DNA of 64,000 nt, taken from NCBI GenBank assembly GCA_963715025.1, contig CAVQQQ010000001.1, forward strand, positions 62,001 to 126,000, in the 5' to 3' direction. Positions 53,611-61,836 of this stretch are shown piece by piece. The DNA comes from DASSJT01 sp963715025. Its GTDB lineage: Bacteria; Actinomycetota; Actinomycetes; Actinomycetales; Dermatophilaceae. Each line of letters opens with the position of its first letter. Position 1 is the stretch's first letter. The notes under the pieces were generated by a model. That model was not told the origin of the DNA. It worked only from the letters and a program-made list of their open reading frames with translations, and made no database searches. The position numbers and the translations under genes were made by a program.

Positions 53611-54381
53611 CTAGAGCAGGAGATCGGCGCCGATCTTGATGATGAACGCGGTCACGACCAGCACGAACACGACCCGGACAAACCCCGAGCCGAACCGCAC
53701 CGCTGTGCGGGCACCGACATAGGCGCCAAGCGGGTTGGCCACTGCGAGCACCAGCCCGACTGCCCACAGGACGTGGCCGCCCGGCAGGAACACGACGAGC
53801 GCTCCGAGATTGGTCGCCACATTGGCGATCTTGGCCTTGGCACTGGCCTCGAGGAACGCATAGCCCATGAGCCCGACCAGGGCGAAGACGAGGAACGACC
53901 CGGTCCCGGGCCCGAGCGCACCGTCATAGACGCCGATGACGAAGCCGCACAGCATGGCCGTCACCGTGTGGCGGTGGCCCGTGAAGCGCAGCATGGTGAC
54001 CGAGCCCAGATCTGGCTTGGCGAGCGTATACGCGCCGACCACGATGAGCAGCACGAGGATGATCGGGTAGAAGGTGCTCTTGGGGATGTGCAGCCCGATC
54101 AGCGCCCCCAGCACCGCGCCCACGAACGCCACCGCGGCCATCGGCAGCGCGGTCCGCAGGTCGGGCCGCACCCGTCGGTAGTAGGTGACCGAGCTGATCG
54201 ACGTGCCGCAGATGGAGCCCAGCTTGTTGGTCGCCAGCAGCTGCGCCGGCGTGGCGCCCGGAACGCCCAGGAGCAGCGCGGGGAGCTGGATCAACCCTCC
54301 ACCGCCCACGACCGCGTCCACCCAGCCCGCCCCGAAGCCCGCGAGGGCCATGAGCGCCAGCGTGGTCCCGCCGAGGTCCAC
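53611..54381 (-). CDS. TSUP (TauE/SafE) family membrane transporter
   Basis: The 256-residue protein has about eight hydrophobic segments and the two TSUP half-repeats. The first carries GFGAGWVDAVVGGGGLIQLP near residues 15-34 and the second GFVIGVYDGALGPGTGSFLV near 145-164. The family exports sulfite, sulfoacetate or organosulfur compounds; the substrate here is unknown. The start is GTG 54381, directly abutting the stop of the HAD gene, so the two are translationally coupled. Confidence 0.88.
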   Translation of the reverse strand: MDLGGTTLALMALAGFGAGWVDAVVGGGGLIQLPALLLGVPGATPAQLLATNKLGSICGTSISSVTYYRRVRPDLRTALPMAAVAFVGAVLGALIGLHIPKSTFYPIILVLLIVVGAYTLAKPDLGSVTMLRFTGHRHTVTAMLCGFVIGVYDGALGPGTGSFLVFALVGLMGYAFLEASAKAKIANVATNLGALVVFLPGGHVLWAVGLVLAVANPLGAYVGARTAVRFGSGFVRVVFVLVVTAFIIKIGADLLL

Positions 54382-55110
54382 TCAGGAGCCCGCCAGCCAT
54401 CGGTCGATGATGTCGAGGATGTCGAGCAGCTCCACCGCCTGGGCGTCGGGCGTGACGTCGACCGCGACCTGCTGGCTCGCCGGGATGTCGGAGTGCGGGA
54501 TCCAGATGGCGCGCATCCCGACCTGCTGCGGGCCGTGTACGTCCTCGAAGATCCGGTCGCCGACGTAGACCGCCCGGGACGGCTCCACGCCGACGCTCGC
54601 TGCGGCCGCCCGGAACGCCTCGGGGTGCGGCTTCACATGCGCGATCTCCGAGGAGTAGACGTCGCCGTCGAGCAGGCTCAGGACGCCGTCGCGATCCAGG
54701 ACCGCCCGGTGGTACTCGCGGGACCAGATGGTGTTGGACAGCACGCCGACGCGCAGGCCACGCTCCCTCAGGCCGGCCCAGAGTGGCTCGACCTGTGGGT
54801 CGGTGAGGGTGTGCGGCTCCCAGAACTCCTGGTATGCCGTGACCGCGGCGTCGTGAGCACGGTGCGCCTCGTCGTGGCCGGCCTCGGCGAGGATCTCGGC
54901 CAGCCGCGCGGAAGAGTGGTCCGAGCGGCCCCGGGACCAAGCGGCGTCCTCCGCCTCGAGGATCCGGGCGGCCAGGTCGGCGGCGGCGGCCTCGTCGTCG
55001 TGGATGGCGCGCGCGAAGACCCGCCACTGCTCAGCGACGTCAATGGAGTGCCACGGCGTGAGCGTTCCGCCCCAGTCGAAGATGACCGCCTCGACCGGAC
55101 GCGCCGTCAC
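54382..55110 (-). CDS. HAD-superfamily hydrolase
   Basis: The 242-residue protein has motif I VIFDWGGTLTPW near residues 9-20 (nucleophile Asp, with DWGGT instead of DxDGT), motif II VLSNT near 121-125, Lys in VKPHPEAF near 160-167 and motif IV VYVGDRIFEDVHG near 181-193. A helical cap lies between. It is a phosphatase-like enzyme of unknown substrate. GTG 55110 overlaps the proS stop in GTGA. The usual acid/base Asp two residues after the nucleophile is Gly (DWG), which may limit phosphatase activity. Confidence 0.87.
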   Translation of the reverse strand: MTARPVEAVIFDWGGTLTPWHSIDVAEQWRVFARAIHDDEAAAADLAARILEAEDAAWSRGRSDHSSARLAEILAEAGHDEAHRAHDAAVTAYQEFWEPHTLTDPQVEPLWAGLRERGLRVGVLSNTIWSREYHRAVLDRDGVLSLLDGDVYSSEIAHVKPHPEAFRAAAASVGVEPSRAVYVGDRIFEDVHGPQQVGMRAIWIPHSDIPASQQVAVDVTPDAQAVELLDILDIIDRWLAGS

Positions 55111-56879
55111 GCCCCGGCCCCGCGGACCTCCGCCACGACGGCGTCGATGACCTCGTCGACGGCGACCTCGCGCCGGAGTCCGGACCTGCGGTCCTTGATC
55201 TCCACGACTCCCTGGGCCAGCCCGCGCCCCACGACGACGATGGTCGGCACGCCGATGAGCTCGGAGTCCTTGAACTTCACGCCCGGGCTCACGTGTCGGC
55301 GGTCGTCGAACAGCACCTCGATGCCCAGAGCCTCCAGTGCGTGAGTGATCTCGGCGGCCTTGACGAAGACCTCCTCGTCCTTGCCGGTCGCGACGAGGTG
55401 CACGTCGGCCGGGGACAGCTCGCGGGGCCAGACGAGGCCCAGCTCGTCGTGGTTCCCCTCGGCCACGGCGGCCACGGCGCGCGAGACGCCCACGCCGTAG
55501 GACCCCATGATCACCGTCTGGAGGCTGCCGTGCTGGTCGAGGACCTTGAGATCGAGGGCCTCGGCGTACTTGGTGCCGAGCTGGAAGATGTGGCCCATCT
55601 CGATGCCTCGCGCTGCCTGGAGCGCGTGGCCGCAGTTGGGGCAGGCGTCGCCCACCCGGACCTCCGCTGCCTCGATGGTTCCGTCCGCGGTGAAGTCGCG
55701 CCCGGCAACGAGGTCGATGACGTGCCGGCCCGGCTCGTCGGCTCCGGTCACCCACCGGGAGCCCTCGACGACGCGCGGATCGAGAAGGTAGCGCACCTTC
55801 GCGGTGCTGTGCTCCCCGAGCACGCCGGGGCCGATGTAGCCCTTGACAAGCGCGGGGTTGGCGGCGAAGTCCCGCTCGTCGAACGCCTCGACGACCGCCG
55901 GCTCCACCTGAGCGCCGAGGCGCTTGTCGTCGACCTCGCGGTCGCCGGGAAGGCCGATCGCCAGGGGCTCCCGCCGGCCGTCGGGGTAGACCAGGGTCAC
56001 GAGAACGTTCTTCAGCGTGTCGCTCGCCTCCCAGGGGCGGTCGCTCCGGGGGAATCGATCGTTGAGGTGGCTGACCAGCGTCTCGATGGTGGGGGTGTCG
56101 GGAGTCTCCTCGACATGGGCAGCCGGCACACCGGCATACGGCATGGCATCGGGGACGGGCACCTGGACTGCCTCGACGTTGGCCGCGTAGCCGCAGTTGG
56201 AGCAGTGGACATAGGTGTCCTCGCCGTTCTCGGCGGTCGCGAGGAACTCCTCCGACTTGCTGCCGCCCATTGCGCCGGCCATGGCCCGGACGATGACGTA
56301 GTGGAAGCCGAGGCGGTCGAAGATCTTGATGTACGCGTCGCGATGCAGCTGGTAGCTCTTGCCCAGGCCGGCCTCGTCGATGTCGAAGGAGTAGGAATCC
56401 TTCATGACGAACTCCCGCCCACGCAGCAGGCCGGCCCGGGGCCGGGCCTCGTCGCGGTACTTCGTCTGGATCTGGTAGATCGAGAGCGGCAGATCCTTGT
56501 ACGAGCTGAACAGGTCCTTCACCGCGAGCGTGAACATCTCCTCGTGTGTCGGCCCCAGAAGGTACTCGGCATCCCTGCGGTCCTTGAGCCGGAAGATGTT
56601 GTCGCCGTACTCCTCCCAGCGCCCGGTCTCCTCGAAGGGCTCCTTGGGCAGAAGAGCAGGAAAGAGCAGCTCCTGGGCGCCGATGGCGTCCATCTCCTGG
56701 CGCACGATGGTCTCGACCTTGCGCAGGACTCGCAGCCCCAGGGGCAGCCAGGTGTAGATGCCGGGGCTCACCCGGCGGATGTAGCCGGCGCGGACCAGGA
56801 GCCGGTGGCTCGGGACCTCTGCGTCCGCCGGGTCCTCGCGAAGGGTTCGCAGGAACAGGGACGACATGCGCAGTGCCAC
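55107..56879 (-). CDS. proS: Prolyl-tRNA synthetase (bacterial type with INS editing domain)
   Basis: The 590-residue class II synthetase starts ALRMSSLFLRTLREDPADAE, as in actinobacterial homologues. The GTG at 56879 (GAGGAG upstream) is chosen over the ATG at 56867. Motif 1 lies near IYTWLPLGLRVLRKVE, motif 2 around YRDEARPRAGLLRGREF near 140-156, and motif 3 around GSYGVGVSRAVAAV near 450. A YbaK-like editing insertion occupies ~residues 225-400, and the anticodon-binding domain is at the end. It leads a proS-HAD-TSUP operon with overlapping genes. Confidence 0.96.
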   Translation of the reverse strand: MALRMSSLFLRTLREDPADAEVPSHRLLVRAGYIRRVSPGIYTWLPLGLRVLRKVETIVRQEMDAIGAQELLFPALLPKEPFEETGRWEEYGDNIFRLKDRRDAEYLLGPTHEEMFTLAVKDLFSSYKDLPLSIYQIQTKYRDEARPRAGLLRGREFVMKDSYSFDIDEAGLGKSYQLHRDAYIKIFDRLGFHYVIVRAMAGAMGGSKSEEFLATAENGEDTYVHCSNCGYAANVEAVQVPVPDAMPYAGVPAAHVEETPDTPTIETLVSHLNDRFPRSDRPWEASDTLKNVLVTLVYPDGRREPLAIGLPGDREVDDKRLGAQVEPAVVEAFDERDFAANPALVKGYIGPGVLGEHSTAKVRYLLDPRVVEGSRWVTGADEPGRHVIDLVAGRDFTADGTIEAAEVRVGDACPNCGHALQAARGIEMGHIFQLGTKYAEALDLKVLDQHGSLQTVIMGSYGVGVSRAVAAVAEGNHDELGLVWPRELSPADVHLVATGKDEEVFVKAAEITHALEALGIEVLFDDRRHVSPGVKFKDSELIGVPTIVVVGRGLAQGVVEIKDRRSGLRREVAVDEVIDAVVAEVRGAGA

Positions 56880-56991
56880 GTGGATCTCCTCGGTGTGTCG
56901 GAACCCACGAAGGATATCCACCGTCCGGTATGCCGTTCACACGCGTTTTGCCTCTGGCGGCTACCAGACCCAGCGACCGCGCGGAGGGTGC

Positions 56992-57036
56992 GCCTGGAGC
57001 CATGACGCCTGGAGCCATGACGCCTGGAGCCCTGAC
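56992..57036. repeat. 15-bp tandem repeat, three copies, between proS and the PPOX gene
   Basis: GCCTGGAGCCATGAC is repeated at 56992, 57007 and, with one mismatch, 57022. It lies in the divergent promoter region, ending 12 bp before the PPOX start, and supplies several ATGs close to that start. Confidence 0.9.
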
Positions 57037-57047
57037 AGACTGGGGCC

Positions 57048-57677
57048 ATGCGGGAGGGAACGACAGAAACCATCACATCGGTGGCTGAGCTCGTGGAGCT
57101 GCTCGGCGAGCCGCTTCCCCGGGTCCGGGACAAGGCGCGGCCGGCCCTGCACGAGCTGGACCGTGACTGGCTGCGGGCCTCGCCGTTCTGCCTGGTCGCC
57201 ACCAGCGGGGCGGACGGCACCTGCGATGTATCGCCCAAGGGCGACCCGGCCGGGTCACTCGTCCACGTGATCGACGACCGCACCATCGCCTTGGCCGAGC
57301 GGCCCGGGAACCGTCGCGCGGACGGCTATCGCAACATCTTGGCCAACCCCCACGTCGGTCTGGTCTTCCTCATCCCCGGCCGCGGGGACACCTTGCGCAT
57401 CAATGGCCGTGCCGTCCTCGTGCGCGAGGCGCCGTGGTTCGACGAGATGCTCATCAAGGGTCGCCGCCCCGTCATGGCGCTCGTTGTCGAGATCGAGGAG
57501 GTGTTCCACCACTGCGCCAAGGCGTTCCTCCGATCGCGACTCTGGCACCCGGAGACCTGGGAGCCCCTCGCCGTGGCGCCGCGGCCCCAGATAGCCCAAC
57601 AGCTGGAGCGGCCAGACGACCCGATCGAGGAACTGGAGCGCTACTACGGGGAGCAGTACTCCACAGGGCTGTACTGA
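57048..57677 (+). CDS. Pyridoxamine-phosphate-oxidase-fold flavoprotein (MSMEG_1061-like)
   Basis: The 209-residue protein has the split-barrel FMN-binding fold of the PNPOx-like superfamily: FCLVATSGADGTCDVSPKGDP near residues 47-67 (given in part), ALAERPGNRRADGYRNILANPHVG (given in part) near 80-100, and LRINGRAVLV near 115-124. MSMEG_1061-type members bind FMN or F420 and are of uncertain reaction. The tail after ~residue 170 is specific to this subgroup. The ATG at 57048 lies 12 bp after a 15-bp triple repeat that also contains ATGs, and no strong Shine-Dalgarno is seen. Confidence 0.83.
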   Translation: MREGTTETITSVAELVELLGEPLPRVRDKARPALHELDRDWLRASPFCLVATSGADGTCDVSPKGDPAGSLVHVIDDRTIALAERPGNRRADGYRNILANPHVGLVFLIPGRGDTLRINGRAVLVREAPWFDEMLIKGRRPVMALVVEIEEVFHHCAKAFLRSRLWHPETWEPLAVAPRPQIAQQLERPDDPIEELERYYGEQYSTGLY

Positions 57678-57694
57678 TCCCGGGCGGCCGTCGC

Positions 57695-58141
57695 TCAGAT
57701 CGGGCCCACGGTGCCCAAGGCGGCCCCCGGCTCCGAAGCGCCCCGCGGCTCGATCCGGCCTGCGGCGCGCAACGCCGTGCGAACCATCGACCACTGCGCC
57801 GGCAACCGCACGACCGTCGCCAACAGCAGGGCGCCCGAGCGGGCGTCGCGTCCGCGCGCCGCTTGCCTCCCCTGGTCGACCGCTCTTTGGACGTCGCCCG
57901 GGAAGATGGCCACGAGCAGCACCGCACTGGCGTACCCCGCGGCGGTGCGGGTGCGCGGGTAGAGCAGCCCGAGGCCGCAGAGGATCTCGGCCGCTCCCGC
58001 CGCGTAGACAATCTCGCGCCGGCGAGACCGCAGCACTGACGGGATCATCGGCTCATAAACGCGAGGGCGAACCAGGTGCGTGGTGCCTGAGGCTAGGAAC
58101 AGCGCCGCGAGGCGCTTGATGTCCGTCGTTGCTGCAGCCAT
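57695..58141 (-). CDS. DoxX-like small membrane protein
   Basis: The 148-residue protein has about three to four hydrophobic helices (LAALFLASGTTHLV, IVYAAGAAEILCGLGLLY, GYASAVLLVAIFPGDV and a weaker one). The spacing and the ILCGLGLLxPRT segment are DoxX-like. Function is unknown. Its ATG is at 58141. It is convergent with the PPOX gene and lies 90 bp from the end of the beta-propeller gene, behind a hairpin. Confidence 0.7.
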   Translation of the reverse strand: MAAATTDIKRLAALFLASGTTHLVRPRVYEPMIPSVLRSRRREIVYAAGAAEILCGLGLLYPRTRTAAGYASAVLLVAIFPGDVQRAVDQGRQAARGRDARSGALLLATVVRLPAQWSMVRTALRAAGRIEPRGASEPGAALGTVGPI

Positions 58142-58189
58142 GGCCAGATCAAACCACAGGCTCCAGCTACCCGGGATCGGTATGACTCG

Positions 58190-58222
58190 ACCGGCCCGGG
58201 CCCTGGTCAGGCCCGGACCGGT
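58190..58222. terminator. Inverted repeat after the beta-propeller gene
   Basis: Arms ACCGGCCCGGGCC (58190-58202) and GGCCCGGACCGGT (58210-58222) pair with one mismatch around a 7-nt loop. It lies 9 bp beyond the stop of the secreted propeller gene on the transcribed strand. Confidence 0.6.
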
Positions 58223-58231
58223 CCGCAGTCA

Positions 58232-59803
58232 CTACTTGCCGTCCACCGAGAAGGCATAGAACGTCGTGCTGGGCGTGCCGAGCCCGAACCGAGCGTAGCC
58301 GTTGCCCCAGTAGACGACACCCTGGTTGCTGATCGCAGGCCCGGCGTTGCTCGAGCCCTGGCCCTCGATGTCCCTGAGCACCTGGCCGGTTGCCGCGTCG
58401 AGCGCGTACATGTGACCGCTCATCGAGCCCACGTACACCACGCCGTTCGACGTCGACACCGCTCCGGTGTCGAAGCTGCCGCTTGGGTCCGGCGTCTGCC
58501 ATAGGATCTGACCGGTAGCCGGGTCCAGCGCCGCGAACGAGCCGGTGTGCGGCAGGGACGCGTCGTTGGCGTAGGGCAGACCGCCGAAGTTCGCCTCAGC
58601 CACGTAGATGCGCTTGCCGTCCGTGGCGCTGCCCCACTCGATGCCGCCCAGCGTCGAACCCGGACCGGCCTGGGTGAACCAGACGATCTCGCCGGTTCTG
58701 GCGTCCAGGGCCCAGTAGATGCCGCTCTTGGCGCCGGCGCCCACGAGCAGCCGCTGGCCAGTCCCCGACTTCACCCGGAACAGGTTCGGGCCGGAGCCGA
58801 AGTCGAAGTCCGGCCCCGGGCTCACCGGGCAGTTGGGGACGTTCACGATGCACGACACGATCCAGTCGTCGAAGCCCTGCACGCCCGTCGCCCACTTGAT
58901 CTGGCCGGTCGTCATGTCCAGGGCCAGGATCGCGTCGATGTGGTCTGCGGCGTCGAGGCACTGTGACGGCGACCCACCATCGAGCTGGCACTGCTTCGCT
59001 TCCTCGGGGACCGAGTAGTTGTTGCCCGTGCTGACGTAGACGGTGTTGGACTTGGCATCGATGGCCGGAGTGCTGCCCCACACGGCTCCACCGGAGTACC
59101 CGACGGGAACGGTGTAGGTGGTCCACAGCACCTGACCGGTGGCGGCGTCGAGCGCGCTGAACGAGCCACGGAACGAGCAGCAGACGTAGCCCGGGATGAA
59201 GGCTGCGGCATTCTCCTCCGAGGAGGCTGCGCCGACGTAGACCACGCCGTCCTTGACCACCGGCGACTGGGTGATGATCGAGAACGGGTTCGGATTGATG
59301 ACGGTCTTCCACAGCACGCTCCCAGTCGTCGCGCTCACCGCGAGGACGTGGGCCGGCTGCGGAGCCGTGTCGGTGCCGCCTCCCTGGTCGCCGATGTAGA
59401 GCACGTCGCCGACGACCGCGGGGCTGGTGCGGGAGACCGGCGAGACACCCGCGTTGTAGCCGTAGCCGGACAGCTGCTTCTGCCAGATCAGGGTGCCCGT
59501 GTTGGCATCGACCTTGTTGAGGTAGCCGCCCCAATCGGGGAAATAGACCGCGCTCCCGACCACGGCCGGGGTGGCCGACACGTCACCGTGCGTGGTGAAC
59601 GCCCACTTCTGGTCGAGCCTCGACGCCTTCTTGGCCGTGATGACTGTCTGGGCGTCGTTCGACCGGGTGTTCTGGTAGTTCTGGCCCCCCATCGGCCAAC
59701 TCGGGGTGTCCGCTGCTGCCATGCCAGTGGACATGACCGTTGCCGTTGACACCGCCACAATGCCAGCCAGGATGACACGGGTGCTGCGAACGTGACTCTT
59801 CAT
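58232..59803 (-). CDS. Secreted PQQ-type beta-propeller protein (quinoprotein dehydrogenase-like)
   Basis: The 523-residue protein has a signal peptide (TRVILAGIVAVSTATVMSTG, cleavage near MAAA/DTPS) and about seven or eight propeller blades with the ATGxxxW repeat (DANTGTLIWQKQ, DAATGQVLWTT, DMTTGQIKWATG, DARTGEIVWFT, DPATGQILWQT, DAATGQVLRD). A vicinal Cys pair in YVCCSF near residue 205 recalls the disulfide ring of PQQ alcohol dehydrogenases. It resembles polyvinyl-alcohol-dehydrogenase-like proteins. No PQQ synthesis gene is nearby. ATG 59803 has GGAGG at good spacing; the frame is open far upstream without support. Confidence 0.85.
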   Translation of the reverse strand: MKSHVRSTRVILAGIVAVSTATVMSTGMAAADTPSWPMGGQNYQNTRSNDAQTVITAKKASRLDQKWAFTTHGDVSATPAVVGSAVYFPDWGGYLNKVDANTGTLIWQKQLSGYGYNAGVSPVSRTSPAVVGDVLYIGDQGGGTDTAPQPAHVLAVSATTGSVLWKTVINPNPFSIITQSPVVKDGVVYVGAASSEENAAAFIPGYVCCSFRGSFSALDAATGQVLWTTYTVPVGYSGGAVWGSTPAIDAKSNTVYVSTGNNYSVPEEAKQCQLDGGSPSQCLDAADHIDAILALDMTTGQIKWATGVQGFDDWIVSCIVNVPNCPVSPGPDFDFGSGPNLFRVKSGTGQRLLVGAGAKSGIYWALDARTGEIVWFTQAGPGSTLGGIEWGSATDGKRIYVAEANFGGLPYANDASLPHTGSFAALDPATGQILWQTPDPSGSFDTGAVSTSNGVVYVGSMSGHMYALDAATGQVLRDIEGQGSSNAGPAISNQGVVYWGNGYARFGLGTPSTTFYAFSVDGK

Positions 59804-59971
59804 CGCCACCTCCAAGGGGCAGGGCAGTCTTGCCAAGAGCGCGGTGCTGCCCGGGCCGCTGCCGCGGCAGGTTCCGCGGGCCGAATCTATGGCCCACGCG
59901 ACCCGCCGAGAGCCTCCAAAAGGCGTAGGCCGCCGATCCAGCGGGCACCGGTGTCCTAGTCCAGCTGACGC

Positions 59972-60011
59972 AGGGCGCCTCGGCCGGACAGGCATCCGGC
60001 CGAGGCGCCCT
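59972..60011. terminator. Long GC-rich terminator hairpin
   Basis: A perfect 17-bp stem AGGGCGCCTCGGCCGGA / TCCGGCCGAGGCGCCCT encloses CAGGCA. It lies 42 bp beyond the stop of the 60054-60614 gene and upstream of the propeller gene. Confidence 0.8.
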
Positions 60012-60053
60012 TCGTAGGCTGGCCCCCCGCTCAGCCCAGGTGCGGGAGTCCCC

Positions 60054-60614
60054 TCATCCCGCTGCAGCCACCGTCGCCGGACGGGCCTCCCGAACCCGTC
60101 CACCGGCCGGTGACCACCGCCGCAGCACCTCCCCCCACCCCAGACCGGCGACCAGGGTGCAAGCCGTCATCAGGCAGAGCCCTGGGATGTACGCACTCAT
60201 GGGGCGAAGCCGGCTCGCGTCCTGCCAGGTGAGCCACGTCGCCACGCCAAGGGTGATCCCGAGGCCGACTGCGGTGACGAGGCGTCGCGGCACGACCGGC
60301 CTGATCCGCGTCGCGGCCGCGGTCGCCACGACACCGGGGACCAGCAGCATCCCCGGACTGGCGAAGAGCACGAGGGTGGGCAGTGGCGCCAGGCGCCACC
60401 AGCGGCGCCGGCCCCCGACTCGCGCCCCATGCGTCAGCCCCAGAGCAGCCCCCATGAGAGCGCTGACACCGACGATTCCGAGGGTGCCAGGCCAGCTGAA
60501 CTCGGGCGTGTCGGCGAGAAGCCGCATGAAGAGGCGGGCGGCGCTACCCCAGAGCACGCCGAGGGCGAACCCCCGCCCCAGCCAGCCAATCACTGCCACA
60601 CGACCGGAAGACAC
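60054..60614 (-). CDS. Multi-pass membrane protein of unknown function
   Basis: The 186-residue protein has about five hydrophobic helices, including TLGIVGVSALMGAALGL, TLVLFASPGMLLVPGVVATA, LVTAVGLGITLGVATWL and AYIPGLCLMTACTLVAGLGW. I recognise no family. It overlaps the SOD-like gene by 25 bp if GTG 60614 is used; nearby in-frame GTGs at 60599 or 60593 are alternatives. It is co-directional with, and probably in one operon with, the exported SOD-like protein. Confidence 0.65.
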   Translation of the reverse strand: MSSGRVAVIGWLGRGFALGVLWGSAARLFMRLLADTPEFSWPGTLGIVGVSALMGAALGLTHGARVGGRRRWWRLAPLPTLVLFASPGMLLVPGVVATAAATRIRPVVPRRLVTAVGLGITLGVATWLTWQDASRLRPMSAYIPGLCLMTACTLVAGLGWGEVLRRWSPAGGRVREARPATVAAAG

Positions 60615-61144
60615 GCCACGCGGGGCCCGGCAAGGCCGGTGCCATGATCGGTCGCCAGTGCGTGGATCACCACAGAGCGGGTCCCCGGGGTCGGGGTGAA
60701 CGGCACCACGGCCGTGGCTGCTGCCCTGCCCTCGCCATTGACCGTGACGTCGAGCCAGACCTCGGTGTCGTCATTGACGCGCACCGGGCTGTGCCCGGAC
60801 GCCGCGTCCGAGTTGTAGTGGCCGCCCGCGGCGCTGCCGGCACCAGACACGCATGGTCCGGTGTGCAGATGCGCGCCGAACGTGCGCCCTGCGGCGTCGG
60901 TCGAGACGCCCCACACGTGCAGCGTCGCCGTGGCGCCCGCCGCGCTGCTGGCCAGGGTCACCTGTGCCGATGCCCTGTCGAAAGCGTGCACGACGCTGTT
61001 GTCCAGGTGGCTCACGTCGCCGCGGGACACGACGGTCGGAGTGCCAGCCTCGACACCGGCTGCCATGGCCACGGCGAGCAGGCCCGCGCTTGCCGCGGCG
61101 ACGGCTGCCGCGCCCCCGCGCACGAGTCGCATGTGAGTGTTCAT
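60590..61144 (-). CDS. Exported Cu/Zn superoxide dismutase-like protein
   Basis: The 184-residue protein has a signal peptide (residues ~1-30, Ala-rich). Its Cu/Zn SOD-like features are the HxH in GAHLHTGPC near residues 90-98, GGHYN near 107, GHSP near 116, and VIHALATDHGTG near 158-169 followed by GPRVACLP. The Cu-ligand His residues are present, but the loop normally holding the second Zn-ligand His is shortened, so the zinc site looks incomplete. It may be a divergent SOD or a copper-binding relative. ATG 61144 has GGGGAGG upstream. Confidence 0.78.
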   Translation of the reverse strand: MNTHMRLVRGGAAAVAAASAGLLAVAMAAGVEAGTPTVVSRGDVSHLDNSVVHAFDRASAQVTLASSAAGATATLHVWGVSTDAAGRTFGAHLHTGPCVSGAGSAAGGHYNSDAASGHSPVRVNDDTEVWLDVTVNGEGRAAATAVVPFTPTPGTRSVVIHALATDHGTGLAGPRVACLPVVWQ

Positions 61145-61311
61145 GGATCCTCCCCTTCCAGGAGATGTGCTGCCTACACTCAGTGGGACGTGGGGGCCCT
61201 TGGAACGGGCGACGGGCAGTGGGGAGATTCAGGCGAACGGACATTTCCGGGCGAGGTATGTCACCCACCAGCGCTCGTCATCCGTCTGTTGGAGCGATGG
61301 AGAGCGTTGTC

Positions 61312-61836
61312 ATGGGGCAGGAGGCCTGGCTGAGTCGCGACGACGCAGGCTTCGAGGGCTTCGCCATCGAGCTGTTCCGGGCCGAGGCCGCCTCGCTCGT
61401 CCAGATCGCGCGGTTCTACGTCGACGACAAGACGGCCGCAGAGGATCTGGTGCAAGAGGCTTTCATCCGGCTCTCGCGGAGTGCCCATCGGATCAAGGAT
61501 CCGGCCAAGGGGGCTGCCTACCTGAGGTCGATCGTGATCAACCTGGCTCGTGACCACAACCGCCGCGGCCTCATGTCGTTCCGCCACCAGCCCCCCGCCC
61601 ATCCGGACGAGCCGTCCGCCGAGGACACCGCAGCGGGTCGTTCCGACCGCCGCGAGGTGATCGCGGCGCTCCGGGGGCTGCCGCACCGCCAGCGGGACTG
61701 CGTCACGCTGCGCTACTACTACGACCTCTCGATACCTGACATCGCCGCAACGCTGGGCCTGTCGGTGAACTCGGTGAAGACCCATCTCCAGCGGGGGTTG
61801 CGAACCCTCGCTGCCGTTCTGGAGGAGGCGCTATGA
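61312..61836 (+). CDS. RNA polymerase sigma factor, ECF-like (sigma-70 regions 2 and 4)
   Basis: The 174-residue protein has region 2 (FYVDDKTAAEDLVQEAFIRL near residues 38-57, then AAYLRSIVINLARDH) and region 4 (LRGLPHRQRDCVTLRYYYDL near 121-140, SIPDIAATLGLSVNSVKTHLQRG with the -35-binding helix). ATG 61312 has GGAGAG 7 bases upstream; ATG 61297 is an alternative with poor spacing. It is translationally coupled (ATGA) to the next gene, its likely regulator. It diverges from the SOD-like gene, a plausible target. Confidence 0.88.
   Translation: MGQEAWLSRDDAGFEGFAIELFRAEAASLVQIARFYVDDKTAAEDLVQEAFIRLSRSAHRIKDPAKGAAYLRSIVINLARDHNRRGLMSFRHQPPAHPDEPSAEDTAAGRSDRREVIAALRGLPHRQRDCVTLRYYYDLSIPDIAATLGLSVNSVKTHLQRGLRTLAAVLEEAL

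Noticed and set aside
54382..57018. Long minus-strand open frame running through proS and the HAD gene in a different frame from proS
   Set aside because: Within 55107-56879 it is only the shifted shadow of proS; the part below 55110 is the real HAD gene, which has its own GTG start.
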